The notes beneath the pieces were generated by a model, which was not told where the DNA came from, did no database searches, and saw only the letters and a list, made by a program, of their open reading frames with translations. Positions 7,339-14,898 of a stretch of 22,390 nucleotides of DNA are shown here, piece after piece (position 1 is the first letter of the stretch; each line of letters opens with the position of its first letter). Origin of the DNA: DATFJZ01 sp046482845. Its GTDB lineage: Bacteria > Desulfobacterota > Desulfobacteria > Desulfobacterales > Desulfobacteraceae. Both the position numbers and the translations under genes were made by a program. The DNA lies in NCBI GenBank assembly GCA_046482845.1, contig JAWOEJ010000092.1:1-22390 (forward strand), written 5' to 3'.

Positions 7339-8403
7339 TCAGAACCACTGTTTCCGTTTGAAAAAATAGAGCAGAGCAACAGCCACGACAATCAGGACTC
7401 CCCAGAAAATGAAGTAGCTGTATTTATAGTGCAGTTCTGGCAAATAGTCGAAATTGGTGCCGTAGATACCGGCAAAAAAGGTAAGGGGGATGAAAATAGC
7501 CGCAAAAATGGTTAAAATTTTCATGATATCATTCATTCGGTTGGCCATTACAGAGTTGTAGATATTCAGCTGGTCCGTCAGGAGATCCCTGTAGGTGTCA
7601 ATGGCCTCTGCGGCATGATGGGTCAGGTCCTGCAGGTCTTTTAAAAACGGCAGTGTATTTTCATCAATTATATCATTATCAAGGCGAACCAGCTTATTAA
7701 CCGCCTCTTTTGCCGGGCGGATGGATTTTCTTAAATAGTTGATTTCCCGCTTGAACGCATTGATGTTTTCCATTACGCCTGAGTCGTCTCCAGTAAGGAT
7801 TTCTCCTTCAAGATCTTCAATCTTTTCACCAATCCCTTCGATAATATGAATATAATTGTCCACAACCGTATCCATAAGTGCATATGCAAGATAATCGGTT
7901 CCAGTACCCCTGATCCGTGACTTTTGCCTTTTGAGCCTGTTTCTGACAGGGTTGAATACATCGCCGGGCTGTTCCTGGAAGGTCAGAACAAATCGGTGTC
8001 CCAGTACAATGCTCAACTGGTCATTTAGAACCATTCCGTTATCAGCGTCGTAACGGATCATTTTTAAAGCAATGAAGATATAGGAATCAAACTCTTCAAT
8101 TTTAGGCCGCTGGCCGGTGTTGAGGATATCTTCCAGTACCAGCGGGTGCAGATCAAAGATTTGTCCGAGTTTCCCGATGAATTCGACATTGTGAAGTCCA
8201 TTGATATTGATCCAGGTCACTGTTTCGGTATCATTAAAATGTGAAACGTCCCTGATGTCAGTTATTTCCTGATCGGTAAGTGTGGATGCATCATAATCAA
8301 TGACCCGTATCTTAACTGTATCTACCCTGGGTGTACCGATGAAAATAAGAGCTCCAGGGCTCTGGCCTTTACTTTTTTCCCGGTTTCTTAAAAAACGCGC
8401 CAT
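7339..8403 (-). CDS. corA: CorA-type divalent cation channel with GTN in place of GMN
   Basis: A 354-residue CorA family protein. The cytoplasmic alpha/beta domain includes DLHPLVLEDILNTGQRPK, the long stalk helix runs about residues 170-285, and two C-terminal membrane helices (about 292-312 and 330-348) flank the pore loop. The loop reads YGTNFDYLPEL (residues 314-324), where CorA proteins normally have YGMNF.xMPEL. The ACC codon for T316 is at 7456-7458. CorA pentamers pass Mg2+ (or Co2+/Ni2+), and the signature Asn is kept. AAGGGA 8 nt upstream supports ATG 8403; that site touches the target duplication of MITE copy C. The rest of the protein looks intact, so this appears to be a variant and not a dead gene. 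Confidence 0.92.
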   Translation of the reverse strand: MARFLRNREKSKGQSPGALIFIGTPRVDTVKIRVIDYDASTLTDQEITDIRDVSHFNDTETVTWININGLHNVEFIGKLGQIFDLHPLVLEDILNTGQRPKIEEFDSYIFIALKMIRYDADNGMVLNDQLSIVLGHRFVLTFQEQPGDVFNPVRNRLKRQKSRIRGTGTDYLAYALMDTVVDNYIHIIEGIGEKIEDLEGEILTGDDSGVMENINAFKREINYLRKSIRPAKEAVNKLVRLDNDIIDENTLPFLKDLQDLTHHAAEAIDTYRDLLTDQLNIYNSVMANRMNDIMKILTIFAAIFIPLTFFAGIYGTNFDYLPELHYKYSYFIFWGVLIVVAVALLYFFKRKQWF

Positions 8404-8419
8404 AAGTGATTTCCCTTAA

Positions 8420-8489
8420 CTCGATCATCAAGTTTTGTAATACCGCTGGGGGCGGCGCTCGGTCCTTCCATAAAAACTTGATAACCGAG
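8420..8489. mobile_element. MITE copy C, abutting the corA ribosome binding site
   Basis: A 70-bp element, CTCGATCATCAAGTTTTG on the left and the complement of CTCGGTTATCAAGTTTTT on the right. The flanks are CTTAA (8415-8419) and TTTAA (8490-8494), a 5-bp duplication with one mismatch. It matches copy D with the central segment removed. It forms the 5' leader of corA: its left flank overlaps the Shine-Dalgarno sequence (complement of TCCCTTAA, 8412-8419). Confidence 0.82.
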
Positions 8490-8537
8490 TTTAATGGTTA
8501 AATAAAAATAATTTTTTGTTTGAGTTCCATTGATTTT

Positions 8538-9422
8538 CTATTTCCTGCGGCTGTTTAACTCTTCAAGAACTATTCCCGATACAATAAGAATGAGACCTGT
8601 TATGGTGGAAGGAAGTATTCTTTCACCCACGGCAAAATATATGACCACTAAAGACAGAAACGGGACAAGATAAATTAATTTGCTGACCTGTGCTGTTGTT
8701 TTTGACAGGCTTAATGCCTTTGACCAGATGACAAAAGTCAGCCCCATTTCAAACAGACCGATGTATGCGCTGCCCAGTACGGCTTTGATGTCAGGAACAG
8801 TGATTTTACTGAAAAGCAATACTGTTATAAAAATATAAATAAAACCAAACAGAAAATTAAGACAGAGTTTTACAACTTCGTCCCGCTTGTCTCTGATATT
8901 GTAAATCCAGAAAAGGGCCCATATCACAGCTGTGCTTAAAGCCAGCAATGCTCCGGTTAAATTGGTAAACCGAAATTCTGTTAGATTTCCCTGTGTAGAA
9001 ATAATCAATACGCCAAAAAAACTGATGATGATAGCAACAAGGCTTTTAACGCTTATTTTCTGACCCAGCAGCGGAATGGAAAGCAGTACAAGCATGATCG
9101 GCCATGTATAGTTGAGTGGCTGTGCCTCCTGGGCGGGAAGCAGTTCATATGCCTTGAACAGAAAAACATAGTAGAGAAACGGATTAAGAAATCCAAGAAG
9201 GGCGGAATGCAGATACTCTTTTTTTGAAAAGGTGATCATCAGCATGATCTTGTTCTGCAGGATTAAAATGGCAAGCAGTGCAATCGTTGAAGCCATTGAG
9301 GACAAAAGGAGAAGTTGGAGAAAATCCAGATGCCGCAGTGAAATTTTGAAAGCCGAAGCAACTGTGGACCATATAAGAACGGCTCCAGCTGCATGGAAAT
9401 ATGCCTGTGTCTGTTTTTTCAT
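8538..9422 (-). CDS. EamA/DMT-superfamily transporter
   Basis: A 294-residue membrane protein with about ten hydrophobic helices in two tandem EamA-type halves. The first half begins YFHAAGAVLIWSTVASAFK, the second near NLTGALLALSTAVIWALFW. WPIMLVLLSIPLLGQK and GLILIVSGIVLEEL are typical drug/metabolite transporter segments. Such proteins export or import small metabolites, amino acids or sugars; the substrate cannot be read from sequence. I chose ATG 9422; a GTG at 9434 in frame would add four residues and neither has a strong ribosome binding site. It follows uvsE on the same strand after a PAS-domain remnant. The 3' end is followed by MITE copy C. Confidence 0.88.
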   Translation of the reverse strand: MKKQTQAYFHAAGAVLIWSTVASAFKISLRHLDFLQLLLLSSMASTIALLAILILQNKIMLMITFSKKEYLHSALLGFLNPFLYYVFLFKAYELLPAQEAQPLNYTWPIMLVLLSIPLLGQKISVKSLVAIIISFFGVLIISTQGNLTEFRFTNLTGALLALSTAVIWALFWIYNIRDKRDEVVKLCLNFLFGFIYIFITVLLFSKITVPDIKAVLGSAYIGLFEMGLTFVIWSKALSLSKTTAQVSKLIYLVPFLSLVVIYFAVGERILPSTITGLILIVSGIVLEELNSRRK

Positions 9423-9432
9423 CAGTAAAGCC

Positions 9433-9549
9433 ACTTTTTTTCATTGCCTCTTCAGACTTTATACGTTTGGAAATATCCCTTGCAACACCAAAAGTGCCGA
9501 TGATGTTTGCCGGAGAAAGTCCCCTTGCCCGGATACAAAGGATCTGATC
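9433..9549 (-). pseudogene. Remnant of a PAS-domain signalling protein
   Basis: In the frame ending near 9433 the minus strand reads ANIIGTFGVARDISKR followed by IKSEEAM. This is the stereotyped C-terminal edge of a PAS domain (…GVARDITERKxAEEAL). The rest of the kinase or cyclase that would carry it is missing: upstream the frame enters uvsE, downstream it enters the transporter gene. Only about 38 residues survive. Confidence 0.55.
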
Positions 9550-10444
9550 AGAGAGCGTTTATATCTTTCATTAATTTTTTTATGGCCAGTTCTTTCCCCT
9601 TTGCCTCCACTTCTAAGGTGATATCCAAATATGTCCAGTCTTTTGGCAGATCTTTGATGTTGATATAGTCGTGGTGTTTTCTGGGGTTGGGCGCCCCCCA
9701 GCCATCTCTGGGGGATGATATATGGAACAATGGCTCTCGGTCCCAGGTTTTCAGGCTTTTTTGGGTTGCCTCCTTGATAGATAAATTGTCCTGAAGGCAT
9801 CTGTGATGGTGAACATCATATACCATTGGAATGGCAAGTTTCATACACACTGGCAACAGGTCCTTTGGAGAATAGCTTCGGTCATCATTTTCAAGGGTCA
9901 GTCTTTTTCTAACCGGACCGGGCAGTGTATCGATGGTTTTCATAAGGCGTAACAGTGCTGAAGGTTTGTCGCCATAAACCCCGCCTGCGTGAATATTGAT
10001 CACATCAGCATTCACCCATTCGGCTACCTGCGCCTGGTATTCAAGATCCTGAACAGACCTGCGGACCACGTCCGGATTGGGCGATGACAGGATAATAAAC
10101 TGATCCGGATGAAAGGTTGTCCGGATATCATGTGTTTGACTGAAGGCGCCGCAGGCTTTAAAATCATTGATAATCGCGTCTGAACCGGGCAGTTCAGCCA
10201 TGTCATAACCCAGCTCCGGGTGTGTTTTCAAAGGAAGGATCTGGCTGTTTATCCGAAATGAGCCAATTTTGTTCTCACGGCAGAACTCAAGTGCCTTGAG
10301 CAGGCTTTGAGAATTAACGGCACATAAACTGGCCAGGCGTTGTTTTTGTTGCTCTTCGGGCAGCTGGGTAAGGTATTTTGCCGTTGTTTTCCGGAATTTT
10401 ACAGGGTGTTCTTTAAATACACAACAAAGTCCAAGTCTAAGCAT
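9548..10444 (-). CDS. uvsE: UV-damage endonuclease (UvsE/UvdE family)
   Basis: A 298-residue TIM-barrel endonuclease. Recognisable pieces are RLGLCCVF at the start, SFRINSQILPL (about 62-72), TTFHPDQFIILSSP (about 109-122), VINIHAGGVYGDK (about 148-160), RLTLENDDRSYSP (about 180-192), PMVYDVHHHR (about 205-214) and HISSPRDGW (about 240-248). The His, Glu and Asp residues in these motifs form the three-metal site of the family. UvsE nicks DNA 5' to pyrimidine dimers and some other lesions, starting an excision route independent of UvrABC. Length is usual for the bacterial family. It begins at ATG 10444 and is followed directly by the PAS remnant and the transporter. Confidence 0.95.
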   Translation of the reverse strand: MLRLGLCCVFKEHPVKFRKTTAKYLTQLPEEQQKQRLASLCAVNSQSLLKALEFCRENKIGSFRINSQILPLKTHPELGYDMAELPGSDAIINDFKACGAFSQTHDIRTTFHPDQFIILSSPNPDVVRRSVQDLEYQAQVAEWVNADVINIHAGGVYGDKPSALLRLMKTIDTLPGPVRKRLTLENDDRSYSPKDLLPVCMKLAIPMVYDVHHHRCLQDNLSIKEATQKSLKTWDREPLFHISSPRDGWGAPNPRKHHDYINIKDLPKDWTYLDITLEVEAKGKELAIKKLMKDINAL

Positions 10445-10475
10445 TATATTCCCCTATTCCAATATCTGGGCTTGG

Positions 10476-10600
10476 TCACAACACAATGCCAACGCTGTTA
10501 CGCCCACATTTTAATGCAGCAACCATGCTGGTTCCAGAGTTACAGAAAGGGTCAAGGACGGCATCTTCAACAAAAGACTTTGCTTTACTAATGAGGAGTC
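10476..10600 (-). pseudogene. 3' remnant of a DNA methyltransferase
   Basis: The minus strand encodes a C-terminal fragment containing VEDAVLDPFCNSGT and then VAALKCGRNSVGI before TGA at 10476-10478. This matches the SAM-binding motif I region (LDPFxGSGTT…A…GR…GIE) of amino-methyltransferases in which motif I is C-terminal. The catalytic motif (DPPY/SPPY) and the rest of the enzyme are missing. The Gly of the consensus PFCGSGT is Asn. The DUF4926 gene ends 19 bp to the right of the fragment. Confidence 0.6.
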
Positions 10601-10618
10601 CTGTCACGATAGCCATTA

Positions 10619-10849
10619 TTAAGCCGCAATTAATGAACGTACTGATAATATCTCCGAACCGGCTATGGAACGTACATCTGAGAAAGTCAATGTGATAAGC
10701 GCTATGGTTTGTCCAGATCCTGCCACAAATTCTATTTCTAGTCCATCTGGCTCATATAATTCTACAACAGCTCCTATATCACCAGGTTTTAGACCATAAT
10801 CGGGCAAGTCTTTTTCAAGAACAACTGTATCGAGTAATTTGACAGCCAT
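10619..10849 (-). CDS. DUF4926-type small protein, partner of the upstream gene
   Basis: A 76-residue protein, MAVKLLDTVVLEKDLPDYGL and then KPGDIGAVVELYEPDGLEIE, FVAGSGQTIALITL and DVRSI. This is the layout of DUF4926, a small SH3-like beta-barrel. GGAGA precedes the ATG, which lies 2 bp after the stop of the DUF6883-like gene, so the two form a tight operon. The pair recalls a toxin-antitoxin or effector-immunity unit in size and spacing, but I know of no established function. The frame ends normally 19 bp before the methylase remnant. Confidence 0.75.
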   Translation of the reverse strand: MAVKLLDTVVLEKDLPDYGLKPGDIGAVVELYEPDGLEIEFVAGSGQTIALITLTFSDVRSIAGSEILSVRSLIAA

Positions 10850-10851
10850 TT

Positions 10852-11184
10852 TTATTCTCCTGGATATGCGGTAATAAAACGAGGAAACCGCTCTCCTTTG
10901 CGGATAATCCATACTGTTACAATCTCTGCACTTTTGCCTGTCGGACCAATTATGTTTCCCTTGATCTCATATTTTTGTCCGAATTCTGTGTATTTCCCTT
11001 CAGATGCTTCTTTGTTAAGCAAAGAACGGAGTGCAGATTCTAATTCCTGCCAATTTTTATTATTGTAGCCTATTATTTGAAAGAAAACAGCTTTAAATTT
11101 TCCCACCGGATGTGAAGGTGAAAGCAAATAATCTCTTAATTTTTCTGGAGGTATAATTGCTTGTTCAGCGTTTAGTATTTTCAT
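10852..11184 (-). CDS. DUF6883-like protein, possible toxin of a two-gene unit
   Basis: A 110-residue protein starting MKILNAEQAIIPPEKLRDYL, with SPSHPVGKFKAVFFQIIGY in the middle and a C-terminal half YEIKGNIIGPTGKSAEIVTV, WIIRKGERFPRFITAYP. The sequence resembles DUF6883 proteins, which occur alone or at the ends of larger toxin-like proteins. The last strand pattern (VTVWII…PRFITAYP) looks like the end of a small RNase-type fold, but that is a visual impression only. GGGAAG precedes the ATG. The next gene starts 2 bp after its stop. No catalytic residue can be assigned from sequence. Confidence 0.65.
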   Translation of the reverse strand: MKILNAEQAIIPPEKLRDYLLSPSHPVGKFKAVFFQIIGYNNKNWQELESALRSLLNKEASEGKYTEFGQKYEIKGNIIGPTGKSAEIVTVWIIRKGERFPRFITAYPGE

Positions 11185-11296
11185 TAAGCTTCCCGCTTCA
11201 AAGGAATCTGTATCTGGCCAACAAGTTATTCCATAGTTTCTGTATATCTTTCAATAAAAAAAGTGATATTTCATATTGCTTTTTTACTTCATTTCA

Positions 11297-11448
11297 CTCG
11301 GTTATCAAGTTTTTATGGAAGGGCCGAGCGCCGCCCTCAGCGGTTGCCTGTCAGGAACATTGAGAACCTAAGGAAAAAGTCCTCCGTTGGTCGCTGTCCT
11401 GACAGGCAACCGCTGGGGTCGGCGGTATTACAAAACTTGATGATCGAG
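11297..11448. mobile_element. MITE copy D (longest copy) with TTTCA target duplication
   Basis: A 152-bp element flanked by TTTCA on both sides (11292-11296 and 11449-11453). The ends are CTCGGTTATCAAGTTTTT and the complement of CTCGATCATCAAGTTTTG. Inside is a second, perfect 19-bp inverted repeat CAGCGGTTGCCTGTCAGGA (11338-11356) against 11397-11415. The whole can fold into a nested hairpin with a loop of about 40 nt. There is no coding capacity. It lies between the divergent DUF6883 gene and the etf cluster. Confidence 0.88.
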
Positions 11449-11576
11449 TTTCATGCTGTTTATGATTCCTTTTTTTATAATATTGTAATTAGGATATCAC
11501 GATGATTCAAATGCGACAATATTTACTTCAGCAATTTGCAGGCATAATTTATCCTGACAGATTTATCCATACAGTA

Positions 11577-11782
11577 TCATCTAAAACCATAAAAAATTTT
11601 CTGATTTGTGGTTTTTATTAGGAAAATTCCTCCAGCTGTTACGGACCGATACAGTCCGATCCGGTCTGACAGGGCAGCGGTGATTCCTTCACCTGCGAGT
11701 TCAGCGATACCGATAATACAGGTGCCAGGGCAAAACTGATAAAAAAGCCGAACTTCAGTGCGCTAAGGGCTTTTCTATCCAT
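11577..11782 (-). pseudogene. Possible remnant of an MFS transporter
   Basis: Within the 476 bp between MITE D and the etfB start, the minus strand shows two short frames that fit one protein after a frameshift: KALSALKFGFFISFALAPV, then IIGIAELAGEGITAALSDR followed by IGLYRSV. The DRIG segment resembles the loop motif of major facilitator transporters (GxxxDRxGRR). Only about 60 residues remain and no gene can be rebuilt. The rest of the gap holds nothing I recognise except the promoter at its right end. Confidence 0.35.
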
Positions 11783-11845
11783 AACCCGGCCAAAATGCAA
11801 TGCAAATTTATTCCAGGCGCTGACATGGTGAAAAAATAAAAGAGT

Positions 11846-11895
11846 GAACGTTTGTTCGTTTTTTTGTTGACCTGTCTTTAATGCCGGGGTATAAA
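11846..11895 (+). promoter_or_regulatory. Sigma-70-like promoter and operator of the etf/acyl-CoA dehydrogenase cluster
   Basis: TTGACC (11867-11872), a 17-bp spacer and TATAAA (11890-11895) make a good promoter about 30 bp before the etfB start codon. Just upstream is GAAC-GTTT-GTTC (11846-11857), a short dyad suited to a TetR-type dimer. The cluster encodes a TetR regulator, so autoregulation is a reasonable inference. Confidence 0.6.
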
Positions 11896-11925
11896 TTTAA
11901 ATTATCAATGCTTGAGGAAAAAGAT

Positions 11926-12666
11926 ATGAAGATTCTGGTTTGTATAAAACCGCTCAGTAACACCAGGGAAATCAATCCCTGTGACCTGTTTGCTCTGGAA
12001 GAGGCCCTTTTAATCAGGGAACGTCTAAAAGACTGTGCGGGAGGACTGCCGGGTGAAGTGGATGTGATCACCTGCAGCAGCAGAGAGGGCGGGGCCGCTG
12101 TTCTCAGGCGCGCTTTCGGCATGGGTGCGGACAGCGGTATCCATGTGCTTACAGAGGATATGGGGTATGTTTCTGCGTTTATCAGGGCATCACGGCTGGC
12201 CGGTGCCTTGGAAAATTTTGGCTATGACATGATTTTAACGGGAATAATGTCCCAGGACCAGATGGAGGGAGAAACCGGTCCTGTGCTTGCAGAAATACTT
12301 GGAATTCCCTGTGCTACCGGCGTGGTGAAAACAGACTTTTCAGCAGAGGCCGGCAGCGTGATTGTGGAAAGGGAGATGGAAAACGGGTTCAGGGATGTGA
12401 TTGATATAAAACTGCCTGCGCTGCTTGCTGTTCAGTCCGGTATCAATATCCCCAGATACCCCAGTCTGACCAATATGCTGGCCGCGGGAGAAAAAAGTAT
12501 CAGGACCCTGGATGCCGGGGAAACTGCCGGGGCCTGGCCTGGGGATAAATTTCAGGTCTGCCTGAAGGATCCTGAAAGGACAAGGGCCGGTTGTAAGGTA
12601 AACGGGGGGCTGGAAGATCAGGCCGATCAGCTGCTGTCCTTTCTGCAGCACAAGGATTTAACATGA
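11926..12666 (+). CDS. etfB: Electron transfer flavoprotein beta subunit
   Basis: A 246-residue EtfB: MKILVCIKPL at the start, NPCDLFALEEALLIRE, ITCSSREGGAAVLRRAFGMG, ILTGIMSQDQMEGETGPVLA and the EtfB signature region LPALLAVQSGINIPRYPSL. It binds AMP or a second FAD and, with EtfA, takes electrons from an acyl-CoA dehydrogenase. GAGGA 8 nt upstream selects ATG 11926; an in-frame ATG at 11881 lies inside the promoter. Its stop overlaps the etfA start (ATGA). It is the first gene of the cluster, which implies dedicated electron transfer for the downstream dehydrogenase. No feature visible here decides between a simple and a bifurcating ETF. Confidence 0.93.
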   Translation: MKILVCIKPLSNTREINPCDLFALEEALLIRERLKDCAGGLPGEVDVITCSSREGGAAVLRRAFGMGADSGIHVLTEDMGYVSAFIRASRLAGALENFGYDMILTGIMSQDQMEGETGPVLAEILGIPCATGVVKTDFSAEAGSVIVEREMENGFRDVIDIKLPALLAVQSGINIPRYPSLTNMLAAGEKSIRTLDAGETAGAWPGDKFQVCLKDPERTRAGCKVNGGLEDQADQLLSFLQHKDLT

Positions 12667-13697
12667 CAGATATCATTGTCATTGCTGAAATATTTGAGAA
12701 CCGTGTCCGTCCAGTGACCTGGGAATTGATTGCTGCAGCGGTAAATATTCAGGAAGTGAAAAACAGAGACAGCCGCGCTGACGCGACTGGAACTGGAAAA
12801 ATTAAGGTCATTGTGCCGGCAGAGGAACCCCTGCCCCCTGCCCGTGTTGTGGCGGAAAAAACAGGGCTGGAGGTGACAGGGCTTAAGATCCCGGGACTGA
12901 CCGCCTACAACAGTGACATGTACAAAGCATATCTCAGCAGCGCCCTGGGAACCATGAATTTTTCCCATGTACTGGCTGCCCATACCGCCCAGGGCCGGGA
13001 TTTTGCCCCGGGACTGGCAGTAAGACTGAACGCGGTGTGTGTGTCAGGGGTTGTGGACATCAAAAAAGAGGAAAACCGCCTTGTTTATTTCCGTCTGGTG
13101 AGCAACAGCACAAAACTGCTGGGGCTTGGCACAGCAGAGGAAAGGCCGGTTTTACTGACCATTATGCCGGATGTGTTTCACCTGCCGGAATCCTTTAATC
13201 AGGAAAATAAAAGGATATTGAACAAAAGGATAAAGGTCAGGGAAATGGTTTTAGAGGACATCCATTTTACCCCCCGCATTAAAAATGTCAATGTGTTCAG
13301 AATAAAGGGAGAAAAAAGTCTGTTAAAAGGGGCGGATATCATTGTGGCAGCGGGCCGGGGCATTGAAAAAAAATCCAATCTTGATCTTGTTTTTAAATTT
13401 GCCGCCTGGTTTTCATCTGCAGCGGTGGGGGCATCCCGGCCCCTGGTGGACATGGGATGGATCGGGTACGGGCATCAGGTGGGCATCACCGGGCAGAGTG
13501 TTTCCCCGAGACTGTATATTGCCTGCGGCATTTCAGGGTCTTCCCAGCATCTGGCCGGGATGAAGAATGCCGGTATTGTTGTGGCTGTGAACAAACATCC
13601 CGCTGCGCCCATTTCAAGGCATTGTGATCTGTATATTCAGGCGGATGCCCCTGCTTTTATCAAGACATTTTTAAACCGGGCCAAACACAGAAAATAA
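12663..13697 (+). CDS. etfA: Electron transfer flavoprotein alpha subunit
   Basis: A 344-residue EtfA. The N-terminal domain (residues about 1-195) includes SHVLAAHTAQGRDFAPGLAV. The C-terminal FAD-binding domain has VAAGRGIEKK, VGASRPLVDMGWIGYGHQVG, ITGQSVSPRLYIACGISGS and QHLAGMKNAGIVVAVNKHP, with the conserved Arg, Ser and His contacts to FAD. The end diverges from the usual EtfA tail: SRHCDLYIQADAPAFIKTFL replaces the common FxxADxGIVGD. The ATG overlaps the etfB stop by 4 bp. The complex passes electrons from acyl-CoA dehydrogenase to the membrane quinone pool through ETF:quinone oxidoreductase or a similar partner, not encoded here. Confidence 0.93.
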   Translation: MTDIIVIAEIFENRVRPVTWELIAAAVNIQEVKNRDSRADATGTGKIKVIVPAEEPLPPARVVAEKTGLEVTGLKIPGLTAYNSDMYKAYLSSALGTMNFSHVLAAHTAQGRDFAPGLAVRLNAVCVSGVVDIKKEENRLVYFRLVSNSTKLLGLGTAEERPVLLTIMPDVFHLPESFNQENKRILNKRIKVREMVLEDIHFTPRIKNVNVFRIKGEKSLLKGADIIVAAGRGIEKKSNLDLVFKFAAWFSSAAVGASRPLVDMGWIGYGHQVGITGQSVSPRLYIACGISGSSQHLAGMKNAGIVVAVNKHPAAPISRHCDLYIQADAPAFIKTFLNRAKHRK

Positions 13698-13707
13698 GGA
13701 GAAAATA

Positions 13708-14898
13708 GTGGATTTTGCTGTTTCTGATAAAATTAAGATCATTGTGGACATGATCAACGAATTTGTGGAAAAGGAATTGATTCCCCTGGAGCCGGAATTT
13801 CTTCAGAAGGATTTCAGGGAAATGCTGCCCATCCTCCGGGAAAAACAGGACATGGTCAAAAAAATGGAACTCTGGGCACCCAATTTTCCATCAGAATGCG
13901 GGGGCATGGGGTTGTCCCTTCAGGAACACGGGCTGGTGTCTGAAGCCCTGGGCCAGTCTCCCCTTGGTCATTATGTGTTCTGGTGCCAGGCGCCGGATGC
14001 GGGAAATGTGGAGATCCTCCATGCCCACGGGAATGAGGCACAGAAGGCCCGGTACCTGAATCCCCTGGTACAGGGAAAAATCAGATCCTGTTTTGCCATG
14101 ACTGAAGTGGACATGCCCGGGTCCAATCCGGTTATGCTGGAATCCACAGCTGTCAGAGACGGTGAAGACTATGTGATCAACGGTCACAAGTGGTACACCA
14201 CGGCTGCTGACGGTGCGGATTTTGCCATTGTCATGGCAGTTACCAATCCAGATGCCCCTGCCTATCTCCAGGCCAGTATGATCATTGTGCCAACGGATAC
14301 AAAGGGGTTTAACCTGGTGAGAAATATTCCGGTCATGGGACACCAGGGCAGTGATTATTTCAGCCATGGGGAGATCCTGTTTGAATCCTGCCGTGTTTCC
14401 TGTAAAAATCTGCTGGGAGCGGAAGGTCAGGGGTTTGTCATGGCCCAGGAGCGCCTGGGACCCGGCAGGATACATCACTGCATGCGCTGGCTGGGAATCT
14501 GCCGGCGTGCCCTTGATCTCATGTGCCGCAGGGCAGTGGAGCGGGTAATTTCTCCGTCGGGTAAAACCCTGGCTACACGGCAGACCATTCAGAACTGGAT
14601 TGCTGAATCTGCAGCAGACCTTGAGGCGGCAAGGCTTCTGACCCTGAATGCGGCCTGGCAGATTGATCACAAAGGGGCTTCCCGGTCCCGGGATGCGGTT
14701 TCCATGATTAAATTTGTGGTGGCCAATACCATGAATAAAATTGTGGACCGGGCCCTTCAGGTGCACGGGGGCCTTGGCATGACCGATGATACCATACTGG
14801 CGTTTTTCTACCGCCATGAAAGGGCCGCCAGAATTTACGACGGGGCAGATGAGGTGCATAAAACTGCCCTGGCCAGACGGATATTAAAAAAATTCTAA
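13708..14898 (+). CDS. Acyl-CoA dehydrogenase of the ACAD10/11 type
   Basis: A 396-residue flavin dehydrogenase. It has the mid-domain FAMTEVDMPGSNPVML and GHKWYTTAA, the FAD/CoA-binding C-terminal domain with ALQVHGGLGMTDDT, and the catalytic loop IYDGADEVHK, where Asp378 stands at the position of the catalytic Glu of MCAD. The YDG/ADGPDEVH-type loop is shared with ACAD10/11 and LvaC-like enzymes. The start is GTG 13708, preceded by GGAG. With the APH-like kinase two genes on, it fits the two-enzyme scheme where a 4-hydroxyacyl-CoA is phosphorylated and the ACAD then removes the phosphate. It could also be an ordinary branched-chain acyl-CoA dehydrogenase. Confidence 0.9.
   Translation: MDFAVSDKIKIIVDMINEFVEKELIPLEPEFLQKDFREMLPILREKQDMVKKMELWAPNFPSECGGMGLSLQEHGLVSEALGQSPLGHYVFWCQAPDAGNVEILHAHGNEAQKARYLNPLVQGKIRSCFAMTEVDMPGSNPVMLESTAVRDGEDYVINGHKWYTTAADGADFAIVMAVTNPDAPAYLQASMIIVPTDTKGFNLVRNIPVMGHQGSDYFSHGEILFESCRVSCKNLLGAEGQGFVMAQERLGPGRIHHCMRWLGICRRALDLMCRRAVERVISPSGKTLATRQTIQNWIAESAADLEAARLLTLNAAWQIDHKGASRSRDAVSMIKFVVANTMNKIVDRALQVHGGLGMTDDTILAFFYRHERAARIYDGADEVHKTALARRILKKF

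Noticed and set aside
13891..14859. A 322-codon minus-strand frame opposite the acyl-CoA dehydrogenase
   Set aside because: Long but antisense to a gene with full family motifs; its translation is rich in His, Gly and Pro without any domain pattern.
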